DNA of 17,536 nt from an uncultured Eubacteriales bacterium (GTDB lineage: Bacteria; Bacillota_A; Clostridia; Oscillospirales; Acutalibacteraceae), in NCBI GenBank assembly GCA_934454005.1, contig CAKSGI010000020.1, positions 1 to 17,536 on the forward strand. Reading direction: 5' to 3'. The position numbers and the translations under genes were made by a program. The notes below the pieces were generated by a model, which searched no databases, was not told where the DNA came from, and worked only from the letters and a program-made list of their open reading frames with translations. Shown here one piece after another: positions 8,780-16,066 of the stretch (position 1 is the stretch's first letter; the number at the start of each line of letters is the position of its first letter).

Positions 8780-9469
8780 TTATTTAACAAGTATAGGTGT
8801 AAAATTCGTATAATCTCCAGAAACCATATTAAAATTAATCCCTTTATACTCTCCAATTATAGCTTTTTTATGTGCAATTTTACCATGAACATGGGCATAA
8901 TAACATTTTTTTATATTTTTATAAATAAGTAAGTTTAAAATCTCTGTACACTCATCCGTTCCATATACTGGTGGATAATGCAAAAATGCTACAATTTCTC
9001 CACCTAGTTTCTTTGCTTCATCTATTGAAACTTCAAGTCTACCTATTTCCCTACTTAATATTTTTTTATCCTCATCAGATTCTGCATCATAAAACCATCC
9101 TCTAGTCCCACAAACTGCAAATTTATCCGTTCTATAAGCACAATTGAAAAGTATTTTCATTGAGTTAAAAGAATTTAAACTTAAGTATTCATCCATCTTT
9201 TTTCTAGTTGACCACCAATAGTCATGATTTCCTTTTAAAATAATTTTTTCCCCTGGAAGATTATTAATAAAATTAAAATCCATTTTTGTATCTTTAAGTT
9301 TCATAGCCCAAGATATATCTCCCACTATAACTACTGTATCATCGGCTGAAACTAAATTTTCCCAATTTTTCTTTAAGCGGTCAACATAATTATCCCATCC
9401 GGGAAAAATATCCATTTGTTTACTATGTCCAAAAGAAAGATGTAAATCTCCTATGGCGAAAAGAGCCAC
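8780..9469 (-). CDS. Calcineurin-like metallophosphoesterase (COG1768 type)
   Basis: A 229-residue cytoplasmic two-metal phosphoesterase; the physiological substrate is unknown. The family motifs are all visible: GDLH near the N-terminus (7-10), GDISW at 50-54, GNHDYWW at 95-101, LHYPP at about 164 and YAHVHG at about 192. The conserved order and the MALFAIGDLHLS start match a Firmicutes group of predicted phosphohydrolases that I recall as COG1768. The frame opens at a GTG at 9478, but AAGGGTG overlaps that codon. The GTG at 9469 sits six bases after it and gives the family N-terminus, so I chose it. It follows thrC with 18 bases between, so probably belongs to the same transcript. No signal peptide. 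Confidence 0.85.
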   Translation of the reverse strand: MALFAIGDLHLSFGHSKQMDIFPGWDNYVDRLKKNWENLVSADDTVVIVGDISWAMKLKDTKMDFNFINNLPGEKIILKGNHDYWWSTRKKMDEYLSLNSFNSMKILFNCAYRTDKFAVCGTRGWFYDAESDEDKKILSREIGRLEVSIDEAKKLGGEIVAFLHYPPVYGTDECTEILNLLIYKNIKKCYYAHVHGKIAHKKAIIGEYKGINFNMVSGDYTNFTPILVK

Positions 9470-9487
9470 TGGCATCACCCTTTTTAT

Positions 9488-10996
9488 TTATTTTATATTG
9501 AGATATTCTTTTATTTTTTCTAATATTGAATCTTTGTCACAGATATCATTAAATCTTATTTTTCTTCTATCTATATTTTTTATTTGAGTTGGTATTTTTG
9601 TTTCTGTTTCCTTACTAAGAATATTATTACAGTCAAAATCATCTTTGTCATCATACATTTTTTCGTTAATTGCTGATAAAACATTTCTAGAAAATTTATA
9701 AGGACTAGCTGTAGATACTATAATTACAGGAGTATTTTTATCATTAGTTGCAGTTATATAATCGTTATATACAGAGGCTGCAACAGCTGTATGTGGATCA
9801 CAAAGATACCCATTATCGAAAAACATTTTTTTTATAGTTTTTTTTGTATTATTTTCGGTACAATATCCACCGTAAAATATATCATTAATTTTAGATTTTG
9901 TATTTTCATCAATTTCGTATTTTCCAAACTCATCAAGGTTCTTCATCCAACATTTAATCTTTTTGTCGTCGCATCCTGTTAAATGATAAAGAAGTCTTTC
10001 TAAATTACTAGAAATAAGTATATCCATAGAAGGAGAAATAGTTTTATTGAATTTACGATTTCTGTCATAAATACCCGTTTTTATAAAATCATACAATACG
10101 TTATTAGAATTTGACGCACATATTAATTTATTAATTGGTAGTCCCATTTCCTTTGCGTAAAATGCAGCTAATATATTTCCAAAATTTCCAGTTGGTACTG
10201 CTATATTAACTTTTTTTCCGGACATTATTTCTTCTCTATTCATAACATCACAATAAGCTGAAAAGTAGTAAACAATTTGAGGAATTAATCTCCCTAAATT
10301 AATAGAATTAGCACTCGAAAAAAACATATTATTTTTTTCTAATTGTTTTTTTATTTCATCGTTAGTAAAAATCTTTTTTATTGCACTTTGTGTATCATCA
10401 AAATTCCCATTTACTCCACAAACATGTACATTAGAGCCTCTCTGAGTAACCATCTGAAATTTTTGAATTTCACTAACACCATTTTCCGGATAAAAAACAA
10501 TTATTCTAGTATTTTCAATATCCTTAAATCCCTCTAATGCGGCTTTTCCTGTATCACCAGATGTTGCAACAAGAATAATGGACTCTTTTTTATTAAAAAT
10601 ATCAAAAGCTGATTCGGTTAAAATATGAGGTAAAAATTGTAACGCGATATCCTTAAAAGCACACGTTGGTCCATGCCATAATTCAAGCATATAAATATTT
10701 TTTTCATTTTTTATACTAATTACTGGAGAAGGATTATCGAATTCGAATTTTTTATTTTCATAAGACTTTTCTATACAGCTCCTTAAAACACATTTATCAA
10801 AATCTGTTAAAAAATTTTTTAAAATGTAAAAAGCTTTATCTGTATAACTATAAGAGGATAATTTATAAATATCTTCATAAGAATATTTTGGAAAACTGTA
10901 AGGAACAAAAAGTCCACCATCATCAGATATTCCTTTAACAATAGATTCTTTTGAGGTCAATTTAACTAAGCTGTTTCTTGTACTTTTATAATACAT
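9488..10996 (-). CDS. thrC: Threonine synthase
   Basis: PLP enzyme converting O-phosphohomoserine to threonine. The 502-residue length fits the long form of the family. An N-terminal segment (YKSTRNSLVKLTSKESIVKG) matches threonine synthase starts. The PLP lysine is Lys115 in HGPTCAFKDIALQ; SGDTGKAA at 146-153 and SANSINLGR at 228-236 follow; VPTGNFGN near 268-275 binds the cofactor phosphate. The C-terminal 40 residues are Asp/Lys-rich and less conserved. ATG at 10996 has AGGAGG five bases upstream. It lies 15 bases after the dipeptidase gene and 18 bases before the phosphoesterase, consistent with one transcript. No threonine attenuator or T-box is seen, since there is no room for one. Confidence 0.95.
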   Translation of the reverse strand: MYYKSTRNSLVKLTSKESIVKGISDDGGLFVPYSFPKYSYEDIYKLSSYSYTDKAFYILKNFLTDFDKCVLRSCIEKSYENKKFEFDNPSPVISIKNEKNIYMLELWHGPTCAFKDIALQFLPHILTESAFDIFNKKESIILVATSGDTGKAALEGFKDIENTRIIVFYPENGVSEIQKFQMVTQRGSNVHVCGVNGNFDDTQSAIKKIFTNDEIKKQLEKNNMFFSSANSINLGRLIPQIVYYFSAYCDVMNREEIMSGKKVNIAVPTGNFGNILAAFYAKEMGLPINKLICASNSNNVLYDFIKTGIYDRNRKFNKTISPSMDILISSNLERLLYHLTGCDDKKIKCWMKNLDEFGKYEIDENTKSKINDIFYGGYCTENNTKKTIKKMFFDNGYLCDPHTAVAASVYNDYITATNDKNTPVIIVSTASPYKFSRNVLSAINEKMYDDKDDFDCNNILSKETETKIPTQIKNIDRRKIRFNDICDKDSILEKIKEYLNIK

Positions 10997-11011
10997 AGTT
11001 ACCTCCTAAAT

Positions 11012-11938
11012 CTAATAATTTTTAAAGAATTCATAAGCATTATTAAAAAATATATCATCAATTAAAGATTTTTTGTATCCATTACTTAAGAAATAGTTAT
11101 AAAGAGAATTTATTGATTCTACACCAGATATCTTATTTGGCATATCTGCACCGTCAAAATCACTTCCTATACACAAAGTTTTTTCTCCTGATAAGGACAA
11201 AAAATAATCAACATGATTCTTTATATCGGAAAAATCAGGATTACCGTCTTCTCTTAAAAAATCTCTACAAAAATTAATTCCAACTATTCCGCCCATATCT
11301 CTAATTATTTTAAATTGATCATCTGTTAAATTTCTATTATTATTACAAATTGTTCTGGAATTAGAATGTGTAGCTATTATTGGTTTTTTACTGTAATTAA
11401 CAGTATCATAAAACAATTTGTCACTTGCATGCGATAAATCTGGAATTATCGAAAACTCATTCATAAGATTAATAACATCTTTTCCAAAATTTGTGAGTCC
11501 TGTAGGATTTTTCATTCCACATCCACTCCCAATATCGCAGTCTCCATTCCATGTTAATGTTATATACTTTACACCACATTTTTTCATAAATTCAACTCTA
11601 TTTAAATCTTTATTTAGTGCTTTTGATCCCTCTAATGCAAGCAGACCTTTGCATTCTTCTCTTTCATTTTTTATTAAAACTGCATTCATGTCTTTAACGC
11701 ATTTTAATCTTCCATTACAGAGTTTTTGTTGTTTTTTTAACTCTTCTACCGCAATATTAAAAAACTCTGCAGCTTCAAAATTTGTCAATTCATCTGATAT
11801 CCAAACTGCAAAACTTTCTATCCATAGGTCAAAATCTTTCCCCTTTGAAATTGAAACGTGAAAGTTATTATCAAAAAGATTTTTATTTTCTTTAACACAT
11901 CTATATAAGGTATCACAATGTAAATCAAAAAATTTCAT
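11012..11938 (-). CDS. Membrane-dipeptidase family (M19) zinc dipeptidase
   Basis: Metal-dependent hydrolysis of dipeptides, in this family often with broad or D-residue-tolerant specificity. At 308 residues it is the short bacterial form without signal peptide or membrane anchor, so likely cytoplasmic. Metal ligands expected for the TIM-barrel site are present: His7 and Asp9 in DLHCDT, the bridging Glu103 in LALEGS, His170 in DLSHAS and His191 in IATHSNSR. GSDFDG at 258-263 holds the catalytic Asp. ATG at 11938 is preceded by AGGAGG at 5-6 bases. It overlaps the end of yraN by 14 bases, so the two are cotranscribed and perhaps translationally coupled. Substrate is unknown; a role in recycling peptides beside thrC and lysA is only suggestive. 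Confidence 0.9.
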   Translation of the reverse strand: MKFFDLHCDTLYRCVKENKNLFDNNFHVSISKGKDFDLWIESFAVWISDELTNFEAAEFFNIAVEELKKQQKLCNGRLKCVKDMNAVLIKNEREECKGLLALEGSKALNKDLNRVEFMKKCGVKYITLTWNGDCDIGSGCGMKNPTGLTNFGKDVINLMNEFSIIPDLSHASDKLFYDTVNYSKKPIIATHSNSRTICNNNRNLTDDQFKIIRDMGGIVGINFCRDFLREDGNPDFSDIKNHVDYFLSLSGEKTLCIGSDFDGADMPNKISGVESINSLYNYFLSNGYKKSLIDDIFFNNAYEFFKNY

Positions 11939-12299
11939 TTATATCCTCCTGATAAAAAGCATTAATAATATGATTTATACTGTACTTCTTTTTACCTAAG
12001 ATGACTTCGATCACATCGAATCTAGGCTGGAGATCGACGTTATTATTTATTATATAATCTGTTGCTGTGTATATTAATCGTCTTTGTTTTTTAATACCGA
12101 CTGATAAAACAGGTCTAAAATATGAATTAGAATTTCGAGTTTTAACCTCAACAAAAACAATATATTTATCAATTTTAGAGATTATGTCAATCTCTCCATG
12201 ATTACTATAATAATTCTTACATATTGTATGATACCCCTTTGATAATAAATATTTTTCAGCAAGATTTTCTCCGAATTTCCCTATTTCTCTTGTATTCAT
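11925..12299 (-). CDS. yraN: UPF0102/YraN family nuclease-fold protein
   Basis: A 124-residue protein of the YraN family, which has a restriction-endonuclease-like fold related to archaeal Holliday junction resolvases; its cellular role is not established. The fold core is visible: Glu11 in FGENLAE, Asp38 in HGEIDII, and Glu51-x-Lys53 in VFVEVKTR, together a D-ExK active-site pattern, then KKQRR before the last helices. The frame is open to an upstream ATG at 12350, but the ATG at 12299 overlaps the rnhB stop as TAATG, has AGGAAA about seven bases upstream, and gives the typical M-N-x-x-E-x-G start and family length. The rnhB-yraN pair is a common bacterial arrangement. Confidence 0.9.
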   Translation of the reverse strand: MNTREIGKFGENLAEKYLLSKGYHTICKNYYSNHGEIDIISKIDKYIVFVEVKTRNSNSYFRPVLSVGIKKQRRLIYTATDYIINNNVDLQPRFDVIEVILGKKKYSINHIINAFYQEDINEIF

Positions 12300-12904
12300 T
12301 ATACATTTCCTAATATCTTTTTTAAAAAAGTTTTTCTGTGTATAGGACACGGTCCATATTTTAACAATAATTCCCTATGTAATTTTGTTCCATACCCTTT
12401 ATGTTTATCAAACATATACTCAGGATACTCTCTTGCAAACTCTTTCATCAAACGATCTCTACTAACCTTTGCTAAAATAGATGCTGCAGCAATTGATTGC
12501 GATTTAGAATCCCCTTTTATAATACATTTTGTAGAAATTCCAATTGAAGGATCTCTATTTCCATCAACCAATATAATATCAGGTTTTACATTTAGCCCTT
12601 CTACAGCTCTTCTCATAGCAAGAAATGTTGCATTCAGTATATTAATTTCGTCAATTTCTTTTTCTGTAGCAAGTGCTACAGAATATGACAAAGATTTTTC
12701 TTTTATTATCTCAAATAACTTCTCTCTTTTTTTTTCATTTAATTTTTTAGAATCATTAATACCATCAATGATTATACCAACAGGTAATACTACTGATGCT
12801 GCAAAAACAGGACCTGCTAAAGGTCCTCTTCCCGCTTCATCTATACCACAAACTATATTATATCCATTTTTTATGCAATCTTTTTCATAATCTAACCAAT
12901 CCAT
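12299..12904 (-). CDS. rnhB: Ribonuclease HII
   Basis: Cuts RNA-DNA hybrids and removes single ribonucleotides from DNA. From the ATG at 12904 the protein has 201 residues. GIDEAGRGPLAGPV contributes Asp22 and Glu23, VDGN contributes Asp114 and KVSRDR Asp150, the four metal ligands. DSKKL and GYGTKLH are further family motifs. The frame is open to a TTG at 12934 inside the rbgA gene. I prefer the ATG at 12904 because AAAAGGA lies about eight bases upstream and it begins 16 bases after the rbgA stop. Its own stop overlaps the yraN start. The Bacillus subtilis rbgA-rnhB neighbourhood is the same. Confidence 0.95.
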   Translation of the reverse strand: MDWLDYEKDCIKNGYNIVCGIDEAGRGPLAGPVFAASVVLPVGIIIDGINDSKKLNEKKREKLFEIIKEKSLSYSVALATEKEIDEINILNATFLAMRRAVEGLNVKPDIILVDGNRDPSIGISTKCIIKGDSKSQSIAAASILAKVSRDRLMKEFAREYPEYMFDKHKGYGTKLHRELLLKYGPCPIHRKTFLKKILGNV

Positions 12905-12920
12905 CACTTTATTCCTTTTA

Positions 12921-13865
12921 TTAAACCTTTTCAAGTGTTATTTTTCCAAGTTTACCAGATCTAAACTCATCTAAAATCATAATGGAAGCTCTTTGAATAT
13001 CTATTTCTCCACCTGAAATAAGCATCCCTCTTTTTTTACCTACTAATTCAAGAAGATCATATCCAGACATATCAGTAATATCTATTTTGTCTAGTTTAAA
13101 TCTTACTTTTAAAGATTGAGTATATTCATCTCTCAACAGTTCTAATAGCCTTGAAGCTAATTGTTCAATATCTAAAATTTGATCTTTAATTGCCCCAGTA
13201 AAAGCTAATTTTTCACCTACATGAGGGTTATCAAACTTAGGCCATAATACCCCTGGAGTGTCCAGTAACTCATAACCATTGCCAATGGAAAACCATTGAT
13301 TCCCTCTAGTGACCCCTGGTCTATCTTCTACTTTAGCTTTAGTTCCTTTAGTTAGTTTATTAATAAAAGATGATTTTCCAACATTTGGTATCCCAACAAC
13401 CATAATTTTTTTACTTCTACCTACCATACCTTTAGATTTCCAAATATTAGACTGGTTTTCTAAAAGCTTATCTATTGAAGGTAGAAAAGAACTTAAACCT
13501 TTTCCTGTTTTGCAATCTACAGCAATAGCAACTATTCCAAAATTTTTATATCTTTTGATCCATTCATTTGTTTGTTTAGGATCCGCCATATCACATTTAT
13601 TCATAAGTATAATTCTTGGTTTAGTTTTTATTATTTTATCTAAATCAGGGTTTTTGCTACTCATCGGTACTCTTGCATCAATAATTTCTGCAACTGCATC
13701 TACAATTTTTAATTTTTCTTCTATTTTTCTTTTTGCCCTAGTCATGTGACCAGGAAACCAGTTGATTCCGACATTTGACAAATTTTTATTATTTGCATTA
13801 CTATATTGATTAAATATTTCTTTCCATTCATTTATCATATTTTCCGTTGGTTCTTGCATTAGCAT
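12921..13865 (-). CDS. rbgA: RbgA/YlqF circularly permuted ribosome-assembly GTPase
   Basis: A GTPase for late 50S assembly (incorporation of L16 in Bacillus). Circular permutation is plain: G4 NKCD at 89-92 comes before G1 GIPNVGKSS at 158-166, a G2-type PGVTRG at 183-188 and G3 DTPG at 202-205. WFPGHM at 36-41 and DAR at 63-65 are family hallmarks; the C-terminal helical RNA-binding domain follows. Oddity: WFPGHM usually lies within a few residues of the start, while here about 33 residues precede it. The ATG at 13865 is supported by GAGGGTG five bases upstream and no later codon has a binding site, so the extension seems translated. The 130 bases before it contain no confident promoter. 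Confidence 0.94.
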   Translation of the reverse strand: MLMQEPTENMINEWKEIFNQYSNANNKNLSNVGINWFPGHMTRAKRKIEEKLKIVDAVAEIIDARVPMSSKNPDLDKIIKTKPRIILMNKCDMADPKQTNEWIKRYKNFGIVAIAVDCKTGKGLSSFLPSIDKLLENQSNIWKSKGMVGRSKKIMVVGIPNVGKSSFINKLTKGTKAKVEDRPGVTRGNQWFSIGNGYELLDTPGVLWPKFDNPHVGEKLAFTGAIKDQILDIEQLASRLLELLRDEYTQSLKVRFKLDKIDITDMSGYDLLELVGKKRGMLISGGEIDIQRASIMILDEFRSGKLGKITLEKV

Positions 13866-13995
13866 ACTTTCACCCTCTTTTACCTTCTCAATATAATGGT
13901 TTCAAAAGACGAACTTACATTATTATTACTTAATTTCCATTAAAGTTTATCATAAATCACTTTATATCATTGTGATTAAATATTACTCATTATAC

Positions 13996-14571
13996 TTACA
14001 ATGCCCTAATCCTATTAAAAGGAAAAATAACAAGTTTAGCTTTTGCTCTTACTTCTTTTTTATGAACAAGACCTAAACTTGAAGATCTACTGTCAATTGA
14101 ATGATTTCTGTTATCACCCATTACAAATACAAAATCTTTAGGAATAACTTTAGGGATTTTTCCGTCTTCTCTTAATCTAGTAATCTCCTTTATATATGGC
14201 TCATCAAGAACGACTCCATCAACAGTTACTTTTCCTGTATCAAAGTTTATGTCAAGTGTCTGGCCCTCTACAGCTATAACCCTTTTAATAAGTACATGTT
14301 CACTTAAACTCCAAATTGGACCTATAACTACTATGTCTCCATTCTTAAGATTACTACAAATATTACTAACTATTAACCGTTCATGGTCAAAAAGAGTATT
14401 TTCCATAGATTGACCATCAACTATAACCGTTTTAAATATAAATGTAAGTACTAGTATAGTTACTATTAAGGCTGAAACCAAGGATTCTACCCATTCAAAA
14501 CATGATTGTGTAAATTTTAAATTTTTCGTTTCATTGTTAAATTCATGTTTTTGACCATTGATTTCACACAT
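13996..14571 (-). CDS. lepB: Type I signal peptidase, copy 2
   Basis: Membrane serine protease removing Sec and Tat signal peptides. One N-terminal transmembrane helix (about 28-50) precedes the extracellular catalytic domain. Ser55 in GQSMENTL and Lys96 in HVLIKRVIA form the catalytic dyad; GDNRNHSIDSRS at 152-163 is box E. Length of 191 residues is usual for Gram-positive SipS-like enzymes. ATG at 14571 follows a G-rich site (GGGGGG) at about six bases. It lies 39 bases after another lepB. Both copies keep all catalytic residues, so both are probably active. The stretch from EGQTLDINF to MGDNRN is nearly the same as in copy 1, while flanks have diverged. Confidence 0.95.
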   Translation of the reverse strand: MCEINGQKHEFNNETKNLKFTQSCFEWVESLVSALIVTILVLTFIFKTVIVDGQSMENTLFDHERLIVSNICSNLKNGDIVVIGPIWSLSEHVLIKRVIAVEGQTLDINFDTGKVTVDGVVLDEPYIKEITRLREDGKIPKVIPKDFVFVMGDNRNHSIDSRSSSLGLVHKKEVRAKAKLVIFPFNRIRAL

Positions 14572-14610
14572 AATTGTCCCCCAGATAAAAATCCAAACTA
14601 ATTAAGTTTT

Positions 14611-15180
14611 TTAATATATTTTTTTTAATCTATTAATTGAAAAGAAAGCTTTTGCTATTACTTTGTCCTTATGAAAAGCACCTACACTTAAAGATCTACT
14701 GTCAGTTGAATTATTTCTGTTATCCCCCATTACAAATATAAAATCCTTAGGGATAACTTTAGGAATTTCTCCGCCTTCTCTTAATCTAGTAATCTCTTTT
14801 ATATATGGCTCATCAAGAACAACTCCATCAACAGTTATCTCACCTGTATCAAAATTTATGTCAAGTGTTTGACCTTCTGTAGCTATTACTCTTTTTATAA
14901 TAACGTGGTCATTTAACGCTGGAAATGGGCCAACTGCTACAATATCACCATTTTTAGGTTTATAAGCAAAAACTCTACCTATTAATTTTTCTCCATCAAA
15001 AAGAGTATTTTCCATTGATTGCCCATTAACCGTAAGATATCTGAATCCAAATGTAAATAACAATACCATTATTATTAATGATAAAACCAAAGAATCGACC
15101 CACTCAAAACACGACTTTACAAAATCTGTTACTGCCACATCTTGTTGTTTTTCATCATTTTGATAATTATTGTTAGCCAT
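14611..15180 (-). CDS. lepB: Type I signal peptidase, copy 1
   Basis: Same enzyme class as its downstream neighbour. Numbered from the ATG at 15180 (189 residues), the membrane helix spans about 28-48, Ser55 lies in NGQSMENTLFDG and Lys96 in HVIIKRVIA, at the same numbers as in copy 2, and box E GDNRNNSTDSRS is at 152-163. An ATG at 15186 touches the GGGGGT site, which is too close; the ATG at 15180 is seven bases from it and is my choice. The soluble N-terminus before the helix is Asn/Gln-rich. It is first after the rplS terminator, so either terminator read-through or a local promoter (TATAAT at 15207-15202, no good -35) must drive the lepB-rbgA group. Confidence 0.95.
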   Translation of the reverse strand: MANNNYQNDEKQQDVAVTDFVKSCFEWVDSLVLSLIIMVLLFTFGFRYLTVNGQSMENTLFDGEKLIGRVFAYKPKNGDIVAVGPFPALNDHVIIKRVIATEGQTLDINFDTGEITVDGVVLDEPYIKEITRLREGGEIPKVIPKDFIFVMGDNRNNSTDSRSLSVGAFHKDKVIAKAFFSINRLKKIY

Positions 15181-15243
15181 ATTCATACCCCCAAATTTGA
15201 GATTATATTATTTTATTTTTACACTTATAAATAATTAAATAGC

Positions 15244-15263
15244 AAAAAAGGGACTAACGTCCC
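15244..15263 (-). terminator. Rho-independent terminator after rplS
   Basis: On the minus strand GGGAC (15263-15259), loop GTTA, GTCCC (15254-15250), then six T (15249-15244), starting seven bases after the rplS stop. The stem is short but GC-rich in an AT-rich setting. It would let the highly expressed L19 gene be produced in excess over the following lepB-rbgA-rnhB genes. Confidence 0.85.
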
Positions 15264-15270
15264 CTTAAAA

Positions 15271-15615
15271 TTAACGAATTTGTTCTTTAACTTTTGCAGC
15301 CTTACCAACTCTATTACGCAAATAGTATAACTTACTTCTGCGGACACGTCCTTTTCTAACAATGTCCACACCTTGCACATTAGGTGAATGAATTGGAAAT
15401 ACTCTCTCTACTCCTACTCCATAAGATACACGCCTTACAGTAAACGTCTCTGCAACTCCGCTACCTTTGCGAGCAATAACTGTTCCTTCGAACATTTGAA
15501 TTCTTTCTCTTTCGCCTTCTCGAATATTAACATGTACTCTTACAGTATCGCCAATATTAAACTTAGGCAACTCTTTTTTTACAGAATCTTCTGTAATAAT
15601 TTTTAATGCGTTCAT
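15271..15615 (-). CDS. rplS: 50S ribosomal protein L19
   Basis: A 114-residue protein at the 30S-50S interface of the large subunit. The family signatures are clear: [29 protein letters not shown] near residues 19-48, with the SH3-like barrel motif, then [20 protein letters not shown] and the basic C-terminus [20 protein letters not shown]. Length is normal. ATG at 15615 follows AGGAGG at five bases. It has its own promoter and about 120 bases of hairpin-rich leader upstream and a terminator downstream. In many Firmicutes rplS ends the rpsP-rimM-trmD operon; here no trmD precedes it and it is first in its unit. Confidence 0.98.
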   Translation of the reverse strand: MNALKIITEDSVKKELPKFNIGDTVRVHVNIREGERERIQMFEGTVIARKGSGVAETFTVRRVSYGVGVERVFPIHSPNVQGVDIVRKGRVRRSKLYYLRNRVGKAAKVKEQIR

Positions 15616-15737
15616 GGCTTCCTCCTAAAATATTCAGACATTCATATTACTCTGTAATAGAGGACTGTCCGCTCTAATGTTTTGGTTTATAAACCCCCAT
15701 CAGACCCCATCGGTAAACCCAACAGTATCCAAATACT
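15616..15737 (-). ncRNA. Structured 5' leader of rplS, possible L19 autoregulatory element
   Basis: The predicted transcript starts near 15736 and can fold into four hairpins in series: AGTAT/ATACT at 15737-15724, the 12-base palindrome GGTTTATAAACC at 15695-15684, AGAG/CTCT at 15675-15659, and ATTAC/GTAAT with a 3-base loop at 15658-15646. Between the first two lie two repeats, CCGATGGGG and CTGATGGGG. No T tract follows any of them, so control would act on translation or mRNA stability, not attenuation. An L19 leader class is known in low-GC Firmicutes; I cannot confirm that this one belongs to it. Confidence 0.45.
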
Positions 15738-15810
15738 TATTTATAATATCATATTCTATTAAAAATTACAAGTACTAAATTCAGATATAATATCTAAACT
15801 CACCGATGGG
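15706..15810. repeat. Inverted 9-mer pair bracketing the rplS promoter
   Basis: CCCATCGGT at 15706-15714 and its exact reverse complement ACCGATGGG at 15802-15810 lie either side of the rplS promoter, 87 bases apart. A related CCCATCAG is at 15696-15703. These GC-richer words stand out in AT-rich DNA. One arm is upstream of the start site, so the pair acts, if at all, at DNA level or in a longer transcript. Confidence 0.45.
15743..15771 (-). promoter_or_regulatory. rplS promoter
   Basis: Minus strand TTGTAA (15771-15766), a 17-base spacer, and TATTAT (15748-15743) preceded by TG-A, making an extended -10. Transcription should start near 15736, immediately before the first leader hairpin. Good match for a sigma-A promoter. 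Confidence 0.7.
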
Positions 15811-15912
15811 ATAATGCAATAAAATAATTCCGATAAATTAATCATAATTAATATTATTATAAAACAAATTAAACATATATTTAGTAATTATATTATAAAA
15901 AACAATTAAAAC

Positions 15913-15971
15913 AACATATTGTTTATAGATTTTTTATGCAATATATGTTATAATTTCACTAACAGTATGTT
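15913..15971. promoter_or_regulatory. Two AACA-N3-TGTT palindromes flanking the SPFH gene promoter
   Basis: AACATATTGTT at 15913-15923 lies just upstream of the expected -35 position and AACAGTATGTT at 15961-15971 at the expected start of transcription. The same half-sites and 3-base spacing in both suggest operators of a dimeric repressor. In such AT-rich DNA short palindromes arise easily, so this is tentative. Confidence 0.35.
15946..15954 (+). promoter_or_regulatory. Extended -10 promoter of the SPFH/zinc-ribbon gene
   Basis: TGTTATAAT at 15946-15954 is an extended -10 with a perfect TATAAT. The -35 region (about 15926-15931, TAGATT) is poor. A leader of roughly 105 AT-rich bases follows before AAAGGGG and the ATG. 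The rest of 15820-16066 is AT-rich DNA in which I see no gene. Confidence 0.55.
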
Positions 15972-16066
15972 TTATAAATTATTAATAAATATTATTATCA
16001 TAATAATGCAAAAATTTTTATTTAATTTATACAATAATATTTTCAAGTTGAAAGGGGTTATTTGTT

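Noticed and set aside
11418..11861. Plus-strand open frame of 147 codons antisense to the dipeptidase gene
   Set aside because: The opposite strand encodes an M19 dipeptidase with all metal ligands; the antisense product is Phe/Ser-rich without recognisable features.
13309..13749. Plus-strand open frame of 146 codons antisense to rbgA, with hydrophobic runs
   Set aside because: It is a shadow of the conserved GTPase motifs on the other strand; apparent membrane segments come from antisense of Lys/Asp/Asn codons.
13954..13980. Inverted repeat AATCAC / GTGATT between lepB copy 2 and rbgA
   Set aside because: The stem is only 6 bp with an 11-base loop and no T tract on the minus strand, so it is not a convincing terminator.
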